Assembly: GCA_023434325.1 (NCBI GenBank)
Contig: JAEYSX010000003.1
Coordinates: 124,001 to 188,000 of the forward strand
Direction: 5' to 3'
DNA length: 64,000 nt
Source: Candidatus Parcubacteria bacterium
GTDB lineage: Bacteria; Patescibacteriota; Saccharimonadia; Saccharimonadales; UBA4665
The position numbers and the translations under genes are program-made. Positions 1 to 8,958 of the stretch are shown here, in pieces. Positions within the stretch are counted from its first letter, which is position 1, and each line of letters opens with the position of its first letter. Under the pieces are notes generated by a model that ran no database searches, had not been told where the DNA came from, and saw only the letters and a program-made list of their open reading frames with translations.

Positions 1-1009
1 TGCGCAAGCCGTCATCAGCCAGAACAGAAATTATTTTTTGTGCTATGTCACGTGCGTCATGCGGGTCAAAATACAATGCCCCCTCTCCGTAGACTTCCGG
101 CATCACGCTGGTGTTCGAGGATAGTACTGGCGTGCCGCTGTCCATAGCCTCGAGTGGGGTTAGTCCTATTCCTTCCATGAGTGTCGGCGTCACGTATAGT
201 TTTGCGTTTTCGAATACCCACCTAGACTCCGGGTCTGGTAAAAAGCCCGTAAAGATTATGTTCTTGGCAGACGGGTGTTTTTTTGCCTCTTCTGCTAGTT
301 CTAGGTAGTGTTTTTCTGTTTTGCCCACAAAGACCAGGTTTAGGCCGGGGTAGTGTTCGTGGACGGTATCAAAAGCCTCGATAAGTTTGGGGAGGTTCTT
401 GTGTGGGAACGCTGTACCTTGGTACATGATGTACTCGCCAAGCTCTAGTTTGGGTTTTTTGGGTCTGATATTGCCTGCGACGCCGGGGGCTTGATAGGCG
501 ACAACGAGCTTCTTTTTGGCAAAAGGGTGCAGTCGGGCTATTTCGTCAGCAGTTTTATTAGCAAATGTGATGATTTTTTTAGATTTGCGGTGTCCCCACC
601 AAAGTAAAAACCTATACAGGCGCATTTTTAGCCAATATACGATAGCGGGCGTATTGCCTCGTCGTACATGGTAGAGCATAGTCAGGTCGTGAGTATAGGT
701 CACAATATTACCAAAGTAGAGAAGTGGCTGCTGTGTCATGCCAAAATGCACCAAATCCGGCCTGAGTCGATATAACTTCCAGGCAAATTGCAGCTCGTGC
801 AAGAGATTAATAGAAAATTGCGGAAAAGGGCAGGGCAGAGTTTTAAAGTTGGGGGAGTGCATTTGCCAGTCGTCGTCGGGTTGAACCAGAATAGTATATT
901 GATTGTCGTGATCGATATCTTGTAGATGTTTTACTAATTCGTCAATTGGGCGTCCGGTGCTGCTACGGCGAATCCGGGCGTCTATAACAATGTGTTTACG
1001 GCTCTGCAT
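1..1009 (-). CDS. GT4-family glycosyltransferase, truncated by the window edge
   Basis: Translating the reverse strand from ATG at 1009 gives 336 codons with no stop before the left edge, so the C-terminus lies outside the window. The protein starts MQSRKHIVIDARI. It carries the usual GT-B C-domain features: a strand of the type YIMYQGTAFPHKN, then FVGKTEKHY, and the acidic donor-binding motif EGIGLTPLEAMDSGTPV (E-x7-E), followed by SVMPEVYGEGALYF. GT4 enzymes transfer a sugar from a nucleotide-sugar donor to a growing glycan at the cytoplasmic face. The gene is divergent from the O-antigen-ligase-like gene at 1032, with 22 bp between the two start codons. Substrate specificity cannot be read from the sequence. 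Confidence 0.9.
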   Translation of the reverse strand, partial: MQSRKHIVIDARIRRSSTGRPIDELVKHLQDIDHDNQYTILVQPDDDWQMHSPNFKTLPCPFPQFSINLLHELQFAWKLYRLRPDLVHFGMTQQPLLYFGNIVTYTHDLTMLYHVRRGNTPAIVYWLKMRLYRFLLWWGHRKSKKIITFANKTADEIARLHPFAKKKLVVAYQAPGVAGNIRPKKPKLELGEYIMYQGTAFPHKNLPKLIEAFDTVHEHYPGLNLVFVGKTEKHYLELAEEAKKHPSAKNIIFTGFLPDPESRWVFENAKLYVTPTLMEGIGLTPLEAMDSGTPVLSSNTSVMPEVYGEGALYFDPHDARDIAQKIISVLADDGLR

Positions 1010-1019
1010 ATTTTTTCAT

Positions 1020-1025
1020 TATACT
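1020..1025 (+). promoter_or_regulatory. -10 element TATACT, leaderless spacing
   Basis: TATACT ends 6 nt before the ATG at 1032. Transcription would then begin at or within a few bases of the start codon. Confidence 0.5.
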
Positions 1026-1031
1026 GTATAC

Positions 1032-2354
1032 ATGCACATACTCCGGCGTATTCCGTACTATGGGTTTTTAGCGCTGCTCGCGTACATGCCGTTTCATGTC
1101 TTCTTGTCGCAGTCGCTGAGTTTGGCGACAGGTGGGCTAGAAGCGTGGAAGATCGCTAAAGATATCATTTTGTTTGGCCTCGTCTTGTTCACAATTTGTT
1201 TGGTTTTCGTGAAACGTGAGGGCGGGAGACTGTTTTATGTTTTGCTGGGTGGCGCCGGTTTGTATGGTCTTGTGCATCTGGCGATGTGGGCTTTGAATAG
1301 CAATCTCTATGCCGACAGCGCCATACTAGGCATCGCGTACAATAACCGACTTATGTGCTTTTTGCTACTTGGGTACGGAGCCGCGCTACTAAACCGAGAC
1401 AAGTTCGTTTTTAGTTCGCTGATACGGCTTGTTCTTGTTTTGTCTACTGCCGTGGCGTTCTTGGGTGTTGTGCAGTATTTTTTGCCCAAGGACATACTTT
1501 CGCACTTAGGGTACAGTTTGGACCGTGGCGTTCGGCCCGCTTTCTTTATCGATGACCATCCAGATCTGCCGCGTATTATGTCTACATTACGCGAACCGAA
1601 CGCGCTTGCAGCGTATTTGGTGCTGCCGCTTGCAGCGCTCACTGCCCTGTTGATGAAGGTTCGCCAGGTGTTATCGCGATTGCTGCTGGGGGTTTCGTGG
1701 CTGGTGCACGGCGCTGCGCTGTTTCTCACTCAATCGCGTAGTGGGTGGCTTGCGGCATTGTTGGCTATAGCCATCGTACTGTGGTATTCGTTTGGTTCGG
1801 CGGCACTGCGGACTATGCGGCGGTTGTGGCCGGTGTTACTGGCGGTTTTGTTGTTGGGTGTGGTGTCCATATGGCAGCTCAGGGACACGGCATTTGTCGA
1901 AAACTACATTGTCCACACAAGCGAAGCCGCAACCGGAGAGTATAGCTCCACAGAGCTCCATTACATTTTGGCCCGAGAGGGCGCCGAAATCGTGCTGGAG
2001 CGCCCCATTGGTCACGGCCCAGGAACGGCTGGCTTAGTCTCGATTCACAATCCTCTCAGCTCGAGATTGACCGAGAACTATTACATACAAATTGCGTACG
2101 AAGTGGGGGTATTCGGACTTCTGGTATTTATCGCCATTCAGGTGGTGGTGTACGTGCGATTGCATCGCCGAGGTGATATGTTCGGACATATCATGATAGC
2201 CGCATTTTGGGGGTATGTGGTTACCAATATGCTGCTGCACACCTGGAGTAACGAGGCTGTCGCGGCTCAGTGGTGGTTGTTGGCCGGTGTAGCGCTTGCC
2301 GGGACGTTAGGCGCGCGGGCCACGCCCGATAAGACGGTGCCAGACAGATCGTAG
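1032..2354 (+). CDS. O-antigen ligase/polymerase-like polytopic membrane protein
   Basis: This 440-residue protein is very hydrophobic, with about ten to twelve predicted membrane helices and a larger extracytoplasmic loop before the last helices. The segment LTQSRSGWLAALLAIAI is the hallmark of the Wzy_C/O-antigen-ligase (WaaL/Wzy) family, and the loop holds GHGPGTAG. The family joins or polymerises undecaprenyl-linked glycans outside the membrane. An upstream in-frame ATG at 957 would overlap the divergent glycosyltransferase. The ATG at 1032 sits 6 nt after a TATACT box and starts MHILRRIPYYG, so it is preferred. The 3' end overlaps the convergent GT2 gene by 48 bp. Ligase and polymerase cannot be told apart here. 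Confidence 0.8.
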   Translation: MHILRRIPYYGFLALLAYMPFHVFLSQSLSLATGGLEAWKIAKDIILFGLVLFTICLVFVKREGGRLFYVLLGGAGLYGLVHLAMWALNSNLYADSAILGIAYNNRLMCFLLLGYGAALLNRDKFVFSSLIRLVLVLSTAVAFLGVVQYFLPKDILSHLGYSLDRGVRPAFFIDDHPDLPRIMSTLREPNALAAYLVLPLAALTALLMKVRQVLSRLLLGVSWLVHGAALFLTQSRSGWLAALLAIAIVLWYSFGSAALRTMRRLWPVLLAVLLLGVVSIWQLRDTAFVENYIVHTSEAATGEYSSTELHYILAREGAEIVLERPIGHGPGTAGLVSIHNPLSSRLTENYYIQIAYEVGVFGLLVFIAIQVVVYVRLHRRGDMFGHIMIAAFWGYVVTNMLLHTWSNEAVAAQWWLLAGVALAGTLGARATPDKTVPDRS

Positions 2355-3356
2355 TTTTTTAAGCTTGCGCGCATTTGGCGGCAGATCGTGCAGGAATAGG
2401 CTCGAAATATAATCGATGCTGACCTTGCGGTTTTTTTGGATTCTTCGGCGTTCCACAGTCTTTCCGGGCAGCAATAAGATACATTTTCCGAGACCGCGGA
2501 GTGCCGCCATGCCGTGACGATGAGTGATAAACGCGTTAACCAAGAATATAGTGTAAGCCAGGGCAAACCGAGGCAGAACATGCCAAAACAGGCGGCCGGG
2601 TACGTCCTTGACGAGCACGAGCGGCAGGTTTTTCATGTATTGCCGAGTTGTAAAGCCGTTGCCGATTCGATTGCTGGTCTTGCCCTGCGCATGGTAGACG
2701 ACCGACTCGGGGACAAAGGCTACTTTCCATCCTGCCAGCTGTGATCTGAAGCTTAAATCTATATCTTCGTAGTACGCAAAAAAGTCCTGGTCGAATAGAC
2801 CTACTTCTCGGAGCATCTGCACCCGATACAGACTGGCGCCGCCCGATGCGCCAAAGATGTCGGTTTGGTCGTCGTATTGCGAGCCGGCCGGCTCGTCACG
2901 CCCGCGAGGGTATGGGAGTCCCCATGTGGTATAGAGGTCGCCGGTGCTGTCGATTGTTTTGCCGTCGGCGTGGAGCATTTTACACGCGGCAGTGCCGTAT
3001 GTAGGATTTTTTTCCAGAAACGTCACCAGGTGTTTTAGCCAATCTTTATGTGGCTGGGCGTCGTTGTTGCAGCCTGCAACATAGGCTGCCTGCTCGTCGA
3101 TTGCCAATTGCAACCCCGGGTTCATGCCGCCAGTGTACCCGTAGTTTTTGTCTTGATATATGGCGCGAACACGGGGGTCGCGCGCCCGGTACTTTTCGAT
3201 TACCTCGCGTGAATTATCGACCGATCCATTGTCTACGATAATCAGGGTGAGGTTTGTGTATGACTGTTTTAGTACCGCCTCGATCGCCAGCGGCAGATCC
3301 TCGGCGCCGTTAAAGTTAGGGATTACCACGAAGGTAGACGGTAGTTTTGTTTCCAT
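2307..3356 (-). CDS. GT2-family glycosyltransferase
   Basis: This GT-A fold glycosyltransferase of 349 residues begins METKLPSTFVVIPNFNGAED. It shows the GT2 signatures VDNGSVDNS, the DxD-like segment GCNNDAQPH, and YYEDIDLSFR further on (ED acceptor and catalytic region). This layout is typical of rhamnosyl- or galactosyltransferases building surface polysaccharides. The longer start at 3365 is possible, but ATG 3356 lies 7 nt after a TAAGAT box on the same strand and fits the local promoter pattern. The C-terminal 60 residues are basic and may contact the membrane. The gene is divergent from the ABC permease and tail-to-tail with the ligase-like gene. Confidence 0.88.
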   Translation of the reverse strand: METKLPSTFVVIPNFNGAEDLPLAIEAVLKQSYTNLTLIIVDNGSVDNSREVIEKYRARDPRVRAIYQDKNYGYTGGMNPGLQLAIDEQAAYVAGCNNDAQPHKDWLKHLVTFLEKNPTYGTAACKMLHADGKTIDSTGDLYTTWGLPYPRGRDEPAGSQYDDQTDIFGASGGASLYRVQMLREVGLFDQDFFAYYEDIDLSFRSQLAGWKVAFVPESVVYHAQGKTSNRIGNGFTTRQYMKNLPLVLVKDVPGRLFWHVLPRFALAYTIFLVNAFITHRHGMAALRGLGKCILLLPGKTVERRRIQKNRKVSIDYISSLFLHDLPPNARKLKKLRSVWHRLIGRGPRA

Positions 3357-3363
3357 ATGATGC

Positions 3364-3369
3364 ATCTTA
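3364..3369 (-). promoter_or_regulatory. -10 element TAAGAT, leaderless spacing
   Basis: On the minus strand TAAGAT ends 7 nt before ATG 3356. The opposing TATAAT at 3373-3378 serves the divergent exporter operon, so the two promoters overlap. Confidence 0.45.
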
Positions 3370-3372
3370 TCC

Positions 3373-3378
3373 TATAAT
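3373..3378 (+). promoter_or_regulatory. -10 element TATAAT of the ABC exporter operon
   Basis: TATAAT lies 13 nt before ATG 3392, giving a predicted 5' leader of only about 6 nt. Confidence 0.5.
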
Positions 3379-3391
3379 AAGCATTAAGCCT

Positions 3392-4195
3392 ATGGTACTA
3401 AAGAAGATTCTTAGCAAGCAGAATCGCGCATTGTTGCGCGAGCTGGTCATAACTGACTTTAAATTACGATACCAGGGTTCCGTGTTAGGGTACGCGTGGT
3501 CACTGTTAAAGCCGTTGCTGATGTTCGCCATCCTGTATGTGGTGTTCGTAAAATTTCTAAAAATCGGTGCCGGGATCCCGCACTACCCTATTTATCTGTT
3601 GCTCGGTATTGTGCTTTGGGGCTTTTTTACAGAGATGACCGGCCAAAGCCTCGGGTCTATCGTCGGCCGCGAAGCGCTTATCCGTAAAATTCGCATTCCT
3701 CGCTGGATCATCGTGATTTCGGCAAGCGTGTCGGCGCTTATCAATCTTTCGCTCAACCTGATTGTCGTTGCTGTCTTTTTGGTGATAAATCAGGTAGAGC
3801 TGACTTGGTCGGCGCTCTTGTTGCCGCTGACATTGGTTGAGATATATGTGTTTGCGCTTGGGTTGTCGTTCTTTTTGGCGGCGGCGTTTGTAAAATTCCG
3901 CGACCTAAGTAATATCTGGGATATCATTGTACAGGCCGGTTTTTACCTGACGCCTATCCTATACCCGCTCTCGATGATCCCGAACGACTTTTTCCAAAAG
4001 TTGCTTTTGATGAACCCTATGGCGCAAGCGATTCAGGATGCGCGGCATAACGTAGTGGTACAGGACACGGTGACAACGTGGTCGCTCGTTTCTGGCTGGA
4101 AGGCATTTATCCCTTTGGTGATTGTCGCTGCTACGGTCGCCGTTGGCGTACTGTACTTTAAAAAACATTCCACTAGCTTTGCGGAGAATTTATAG
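3392..4195 (+). CDS. ABC-2 type polysaccharide exporter permease (Wzm-like)
   Basis: The protein has 267 residues and about six membrane helices, with the ABC-2 membrane fold of polysaccharide exporters. The N-terminal amphipathic stretch LVITDFKLRYQGSVLGYAWS is the conserved Wzm/TagG/KpsM feature, and the C-terminal part has LTPILYPLSMIP. It forms the channel through which a lipid-linked glycan is flipped to the outer face of the membrane. The reading frame can be extended to 3347, but ATG 3392 lies after the TATAAT box and starts at the family's usual position. The ATPase gene follows directly after the stop codon, which supports a two-component exporter. Confidence 0.92.
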   Translation: MVLKKILSKQNRALLRELVITDFKLRYQGSVLGYAWSLLKPLLMFAILYVVFVKFLKIGAGIPHYPIYLLLGIVLWGFFTEMTGQSLGSIVGREALIRKIRIPRWIIVISASVSALINLSLNLIVVAVFLVINQVELTWSALLLPLTLVEIYVFALGLSFFLAAAFVKFRDLSNIWDIIVQAGFYLTPILYPLSMIPNDFFQKLLLMNPMAQAIQDARHNVVVQDTVTTWSLVSGWKAFIPLVIVAATVAVGVLYFKKHSTSFAENL

Positions 4196-5410
4196 ATGAG
4201 CGACAATGTAGCGATTAGGGTTAGCGGCGTATCCAAGTCATTTAAGTTGCCGCACGAGAACGTCAGTAGTATAAAGGGCGCTCTTATTGGCTTCTGGAAA
4301 CGTAATCGTGGTTACGAAACACAGCACGTCCTCAAGGACATATCATTCGAGATTAAAAAGGGCGAATTTTTTGGTATAGTCGGTCGTAACGGATCAGGTA
4401 AATCAACCCTTCTCAAGCTTATCTCGCAAATATATTCACCTGACGAGGGCCATATTCAGGTTAACGGCAAGTTAACTCCCTTTATTGAACTGGGTGTTGG
4501 TTTCAATCCTGAATTGACGGGTCGCGACAACGTCTACCTCAATGGCGCATTACTCGGCTTTGACCGCAAAGAAATGGACGCAATGTACAACGAAATAGTC
4601 GAGTTTGCCGAGCTGGAGCGTTTTATGGATCAAAAACTCAAGAACTATAGCTCCGGGATGCAGGTGCGTCTAGCCTTCTCTATCGCAATTCGTGCGAATA
4701 TGGACATTCTTGTTCTCGACGAAGTATTGGCTGTAGGGGACGATGCGTTTCAGAAGAAATGTTTTGATTACTTTGCCAAGATCAAAAAAGATAAGAAGAC
4801 GGTTGTTCTTGTGACCCACGATATGAACGCTGTGGAAAAATTCTGTACACGAGCCCTCCTGCTGAGCAGCGGTGAGATTAAGACAATCGGGTCACCGCCA
4901 AAAGTTGCGGCAAGTTACATCATGGAGAATGTGGCTGCAAGGTTTAAGGTCGGAGGCTCGCCTGTCCTTGATAATGGAGTGAAGATAACCGACCTAAGGG
5001 TTCTAAGGGCCGAGAAGCAGGACAGTCGGTTCAAGTTGGACGACACTATTAGTGTAGTGATAGATTATGAGGCATCGCGCGAGCAAGACGTAGAAATAGC
5101 CACCTCATTCCGTAAGGCCGACGATACGTTGCTAGCAGGCATAGGATCGCGACATGAACTGGGGGTTATTACTCTCGAGAAGGGCAGGAGTTCAATAGTC
5201 TGCGACATTCCGGCAGTACAGTTCGTAAAAGATAATTACCAGGTCAATGCGTCCATATGGAATGCTGATAACGGTAGACTCCTTGATTATCGCGATTCTA
5301 CGCTTGGGTCTACTGTGCCAGTGATACACATTGTGGATTCCATGCCGTCACGTAGCGGAGTGTTTAGCCTGAATGGGACATGGCATAAGCCAAAAAAAAG
5401 AGCTAAATAG
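4196..5410 (+). CDS. ABC exporter ATPase with C-terminal glycan-binding domain (Wzt-like)
   Basis: This 404-residue protein has a standard nucleotide-binding domain at about 1-250 and a Wzt C-terminal-like beta domain at about 265-400. Visible motifs are Walker A GRNGSGKST (63-71), signature YSSGMQ, Walker B ILVLDEVLAVGD and the H-loop VTHDM. In Wzt proteins the C-terminal domain recognises the terminal modification of the glycan and gates export. ATG 4196 directly follows the TAG of the permease, so translation is probably coupled. The C-domain suggests the exported chain carries a recognisable end cap. The pyruvyl-transferase-like gene downstream could supply one, which is an inference. Confidence 0.92.
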   Translation: MSDNVAIRVSGVSKSFKLPHENVSSIKGALIGFWKRNRGYETQHVLKDISFEIKKGEFFGIVGRNGSGKSTLLKLISQIYSPDEGHIQVNGKLTPFIELGVGFNPELTGRDNVYLNGALLGFDRKEMDAMYNEIVEFAELERFMDQKLKNYSSGMQVRLAFSIAIRANMDILVLDEVLAVGDDAFQKKCFDYFAKIKKDKKTVVLVTHDMNAVEKFCTRALLLSSGEIKTIGSPPKVAASYIMENVAARFKVGGSPVLDNGVKITDLRVLRAEKQDSRFKLDDTISVVIDYEASREQDVEIATSFRKADDTLLAGIGSRHELGVITLEKGRSSIVCDIPAVQFVKDNYQVNASIWNADNGRLLDYRDSTLGSTVPVIHIVDSMPSRSGVFSLNGTWHKPKKRAK

Positions 5411-5437
5411 TACTAGGTAAGTGGAGCGAGGTCGCCT

Positions 5438-6661
5438 ATGGTTAAGAAAAGAGCAGGTAAGAAGAGCAGTAATGGGGGCCGCGCGGACACGCGTCCGGTA
5501 AAAGATCAGAAGTACCTGCTCTTTAAGTATTCGACTGAGAATATCGGCGATGAAGTCCAGAGTATAGCCGCTAGGCGGTTCCTGCCAGAAGTATCAGATC
5601 TAGTTGATCGCGACCAAAAGATCGATTTTTCTAAAACGGTAGGTGCACCTGCGAAGATAATTATGAACGGGTGGTTTACGCACAAACCAGAGAATTGGCC
5701 GCCTCAAACAAAAGGAATCGACCCCCTACTTATCTCGATGTATATCGACCAGAAAAACCCAAAAACCGTTGCTTCGTTTACATCTAAGGAGAGCAAGGCG
5801 TTTTTTAAGACATTCGGCCCTGTCGGCGCAAGAGATAAGGCGACGCAGCGCTTTCTTCAGGATAATGGTATTGCGTCGTATTTTTCCGGTTGCCTGACCC
5901 TTACCCTGACGAGAGATGAGCGCTTCTCGCGAAACGATTTTGTACTGCTGGTTGACGTATCTGAAAAGTTGGAAGAAAAAATTAGGGCTTCTACGAGTCG
6001 AACGGTGATATCCGTCTCTGTTTATCGTACGCCTGATCTTCCGAGGGACGATAAGTTTACGCTTGCTGAGTACTACCTATATCTCTATCAGTCAGCGCAT
6101 GCGGTTGTCACGACCAGGCTCCATGCCACCCTCCCTAGTCTCGCCTTCGGAACACCTGTGGCGCTGGTAAAAGAGGAGGGTAAGTTTGAATCTGACAGGT
6201 ATGAGGGGTTGGCTGATTTGGCGCATTGTTTCACTGAGCAGGATTTAATTCGCAATCCTCAGCTGTACCCAGTTGATCGACCGCCAGAAAATAAGCCAGA
6301 CTATAAGGTGATTCGAGCCGATCTAATCAAGAGGTGCTTGGCGTTCACGGGATATCAAGCGAATAGATATATCACTACTGACTTGACCAATATATATCAA
6401 AACCCGTCCTTTATGCGAATCGTTGGTAAAGGGTCTTCGGCTACGTATCGGGAGATTTTGCGCAGTGGAGATGTAGATTGGCTCAACAGCACAGTGAGTG
6501 ACTTACGGCATCGTATTGCACGGGCCGAAAAAAAATATGTCGACACGCGAACCAGACTAGAGCAGACCGAGACCATGCTGGAAGAGATAAGGAACTCAAC
6601 AAGCTGGAAAATAACTTCACTACTCCGTATGATAGAAGAACGTATAAAGAGGCTACGATGA
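5438..6661 (+). CDS. Polysaccharide pyruvyl transferase family protein with C-terminal coiled coil
   Basis: This 407-residue protein has the polysaccharide pyruvyl transferase fold. The key segments are YSTENIGDEVQSIAARRFLP near the N-terminus (after a basic, disordered first 25 residues) and TTRLHATLPSLAFGTPV around 225-245. Members add ketal pyruvate from phosphoenolpyruvate to sugars, though many have diverged. The last 65 residues form a predicted coiled coil ending in LEEIRNSTSWKITSLLR. I know that tail from large multi-domain glycosyltransferases, where it probably mediates assembly. It lies 27 nt downstream of the Wzt gene and overlaps the next gene by 4 nt. The enzymatic activity is an inference from the family. 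Confidence 0.8.
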   Translation: MVKKRAGKKSSNGGRADTRPVKDQKYLLFKYSTENIGDEVQSIAARRFLPEVSDLVDRDQKIDFSKTVGAPAKIIMNGWFTHKPENWPPQTKGIDPLLISMYIDQKNPKTVASFTSKESKAFFKTFGPVGARDKATQRFLQDNGIASYFSGCLTLTLTRDERFSRNDFVLLVDVSEKLEEKIRASTSRTVISVSVYRTPDLPRDDKFTLAEYYLYLYQSAHAVVTTRLHATLPSLAFGTPVALVKEEGKFESDRYEGLADLAHCFTEQDLIRNPQLYPVDRPPENKPDYKVIRADLIKRCLAFTGYQANRYITTDLTNIYQNPSFMRIVGKGSSATYREILRSGDVDWLNSTVSDLRHRIARAEKKYVDTRTRLEQTETMLEEIRNSTSWKITSLLRMIEERIKRLR

Positions 6662-7890
6662 AAGACAAAGCGTATAAATTCGTACATTATGCAAGAAAAA
6701 ACGGCATCGCCCATGCAGTAAGGCTTGCCAAGTCAAGCATTGTTAACAAGACCGGCAAACCAAAGCTGGCGTATAAGAAAATCAACGTCATGGCCGATGT
6801 GAATGACGTTGTGCGCGCCGATTTTATCGCCAGCCCCTACAAGACACCGAAGACCGTAAAGAAGGATAAGCTTAAGATTGGATGGGTTCTGTCACCAATA
6901 AGCGCAGGTAGCGGCGGTCAGAATACAATTACGCGGTTTGCACGGCACCTCAAGTCTGCAGGGCACGATGTGACGTTTTATATCTATGAGGCTATACATC
7001 CTCAGAGGTCAGAAGATGCACATCAAATCCTAAAGGACAGCTTTGGTTTTGATGTTCGCGTCCTGCCCGTGGCCAAGTACGAAGAGTCCGACGCTCTTAT
7101 CGCGACAGGATGGGAGACCGCGTATCCGGTATTTAACATCAAAACAAAGGCGCACAAGTTTTATTTTGTACAGGACTATGAGCCGCTGTTTTATGGCCTA
7201 GGATCGATGGCCGTCCTGGCGCAAAATACCTATCGCTTTGGTTTTTATGGCATCACAGCGGGTAGATGGTTGACCACAAAAGTGTCGGAGTTTGGCATGA
7301 AGGCTGATTACTTTGACTTTGGTGTCGATACCGATATCTACAAGCCAACGACTATGCCGTTAAAAGAGAAGAAAATATGCTTTTACGCCCGTCCGGTAAC
7401 AGAGCGCCGCGCATTCGAGCTGGGAGTCATCGCTCTCGACATCTTCCATAAAAAACACCCTGAATATAAGATCGAGTTCTTTGGCTGGGATGTATCCGAG
7501 TACGAGATACCCTTCCCATACGTCAATAGAGGGGTGTTAAACCACGAAGAGTTGGCGACATTATACAAAGAATCGGCTGCCTGCTTGGTTTTGTCTTTGA
7601 CTAACGTGTCGCTCCTGCCTTACGAACTACTTGCGGCGGGCTGTGTTCCTGTCATGAATGACGGCGATAACAACCGGCTGGTTCTTGGCGAGAATAAGTA
7701 CATAAAATACACCGGCACGTCCCCGATCGAGCTTGCAAACGGATTGGTTGAGGCTGTAGAAAACCCCAAATTGCAACAGGACGCCAAAAAGTCCAGCGAC
7801 AGTGTTGCAAATTTGCCGTGGGACGAGTCGTACAAAAAAGTAGAGCGCATTTTGTTGCGCGAAGTAACAGGAGTGAAGAAGCGTGCCTAG
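6658..7890 (+). CDS. GT4 glycosyltransferase, rhamnosyltransferase WsaF-like
   Basis: The protein has 410 residues. The first 70 residues are basic. The GT-B fold follows with LKIGWVLSPISAGSGGQNT at the start, then YFVQDYEPLFYGLG, DFGVDTDIYKP and a C-domain with LVLSLTNVSLLPYELLAAG. The QDYEPLF segment is characteristic of WsaF-type rhamnosyltransferases. It probably adds rhamnose, which would fit the dTDP-rhamnose operon at 18251-22122. ATGA overlap with the preceding stop (6658-6661) indicates translational coupling. The exact linkage is not predictable. Confidence 0.85.
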   Translation: MKDKAYKFVHYARKNGIAHAVRLAKSSIVNKTGKPKLAYKKINVMADVNDVVRADFIASPYKTPKTVKKDKLKIGWVLSPISAGSGGQNTITRFARHLKSAGHDVTFYIYEAIHPQRSEDAHQILKDSFGFDVRVLPVAKYEESDALIATGWETAYPVFNIKTKAHKFYFVQDYEPLFYGLGSMAVLAQNTYRFGFYGITAGRWLTTKVSEFGMKADYFDFGVDTDIYKPTTMPLKEKKICFYARPVTERRAFELGVIALDIFHKKHPEYKIEFFGWDVSEYEIPFPYVNRGVLNHEELATLYKESAACLVLSLTNVSLLPYELLAAGCVPVMNDGDNNRLVLGENKYIKYTGTSPIELANGLVEAVENPKLQQDAKKSSDSVANLPWDESYKKVERILLREVTGVKKRA

Positions 7891-8881
7891 AGCAATAAAA
7901 GCCACCATATTTATTCCGGTTTACAACGGCGAAGACTACTTGCGGGATGCCCTGAGGATGATATTTCGACAGAAGGCAGATTTTGCTTACGAGGTATTCA
8001 TCATAGACTCCGGGTCGACTGACACATCGCTCGATATCATCAAAGAGTATCAAAAGCGGCATGACAACTTGCGGTTGGAGCAGATACCAAACAGCGAGTT
8101 TGGCCATGGCAAGACACGCAATCTTGCCGCCAAAAAGGCAAAGGGTGAATTTATCGTGTACTTGTCTCAGGACGCAATCCCGGCTCATAATGAATGGCTG
8201 GTAGAAATGTTGGCGCCGTTTGAGATACACGATAAGGTGGTTGCGGTGTTTGGAAAGCAAGACCCCAGGCGGAAGTGCTTTCCTTTAATGAAGTACGATA
8301 TTCAGAGGGTGTTTTCTGACGCCGGGCCTGCTTACGCCGGCATTTCGCTGTTTTATGACGGTAATTTCCTTAAAGATGAGGGCGCTCGCGACCTCGCAAC
8401 CTTTTATTCCGATGTGAACTCGGCCACTAGACGTGAGTTTTTGCTGAATACCATACCCTACCGCGATGTGCCTTACTCTGAAGACCAGCTGTTTGGTCAG
8501 GATGTCATACGAGCCGGGTATTACAAAGTGTATACGCCAAGAGGTAACGTCGTTCACTCCAATGACCTAACTCTAAGAAAGTATCGTCACCGAATGTACG
8601 ATGAGATTATCGGTTTACGAAAAATCGGGCGTAAAGTCCCGAAACCAGGAGTAATAGGCTTGGTAAAGGGCATAATGAGAGATGAGGTACGAATCCTTAT
8701 GGACAGCCAGTATGGCAGGAAGCGGAAGCTCTTTTGGCTGGTTGTTAATCCCTTGTATCACATTCAGCGCTGGCGTGGCATTAGGCTGGGTGTCCGTGCC
8801 AAACTGGAGGATCCCGGTCAGCACGCTAAATATTCGCTCGAGGCTATGGCAAAAAACGCACGTGTTAGGACAAAGAGCTAA
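7883..8881 (+). CDS. GT2 glycosyltransferase, rhamnosyltransferase-like
   Basis: This 332-residue GT-A enzyme starts at GTG 7883. An AGGAG ribosome-binding site at 7869-7873 lies 9 nt upstream, and the start overlaps the previous gene by 8 nt. Motifs are FIPVYNGEDYL, IDSGSTDTS, the metal-binding segment YLSQDAIPAHNEWL, and YSEDQLFGQD with the catalytic acid. The pattern (FGHGKTRNLA, then SQDA) is that of rhamnosyltransferases for O-antigen and S-layer glycans. It is the last gene of the exporter operon that starts at 3392. Confidence 0.88.
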   Translation: MPRAIKATIFIPVYNGEDYLRDALRMIFRQKADFAYEVFIIDSGSTDTSLDIIKEYQKRHDNLRLEQIPNSEFGHGKTRNLAAKKAKGEFIVYLSQDAIPAHNEWLVEMLAPFEIHDKVVAVFGKQDPRRKCFPLMKYDIQRVFSDAGPAYAGISLFYDGNFLKDEGARDLATFYSDVNSATRREFLLNTIPYRDVPYSEDQLFGQDVIRAGYYKVYTPRGNVVHSNDLTLRKYRHRMYDEIIGLRKIGRKVPKPGVIGLVKGIMRDEVRILMDSQYGRKRKLFWLVVNPLYHIQRWRGIRLGVRAKLEDPGQHAKYSLEAMAKNARVRTKS

Positions 8882-8946
8882 CAACAGTACGGCTGAGCAG
8901 TGTTGTATTCGCCTCCACAGTCAGTGCATATCTACACCATAACCGT

Positions 8947-8952
8947 TATAAT
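8947..8952 (+). promoter_or_regulatory. -10 element TATAAT, leaderless spacing
   Basis: TATAAT ends 6 nt before ATG 8959. No convincing -35 is seen. Confidence 0.55.
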
Positions 8953-8958
8953 AAGGAT

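Noticed and set aside
957..1031. Upstream in-frame start of the O-antigen-ligase-like gene
   Set aside because: It would overlap the divergent glycosyltransferase by 53 bp and add a hydrophobic stretch not needed for the fold; ATG 1032 fits the -10.
1307..1729. Long minus-strand frame inside the ligase-like gene
   Set aside because: Ser/Arg-rich translation is a shadow of a strongly hydrophobic coding strand.
7652..8260. 202-codon minus-strand frame across two glycosyltransferase genes
   Set aside because: No recognisable domain; both genes on the plus strand are clear, so it is a shadow frame.
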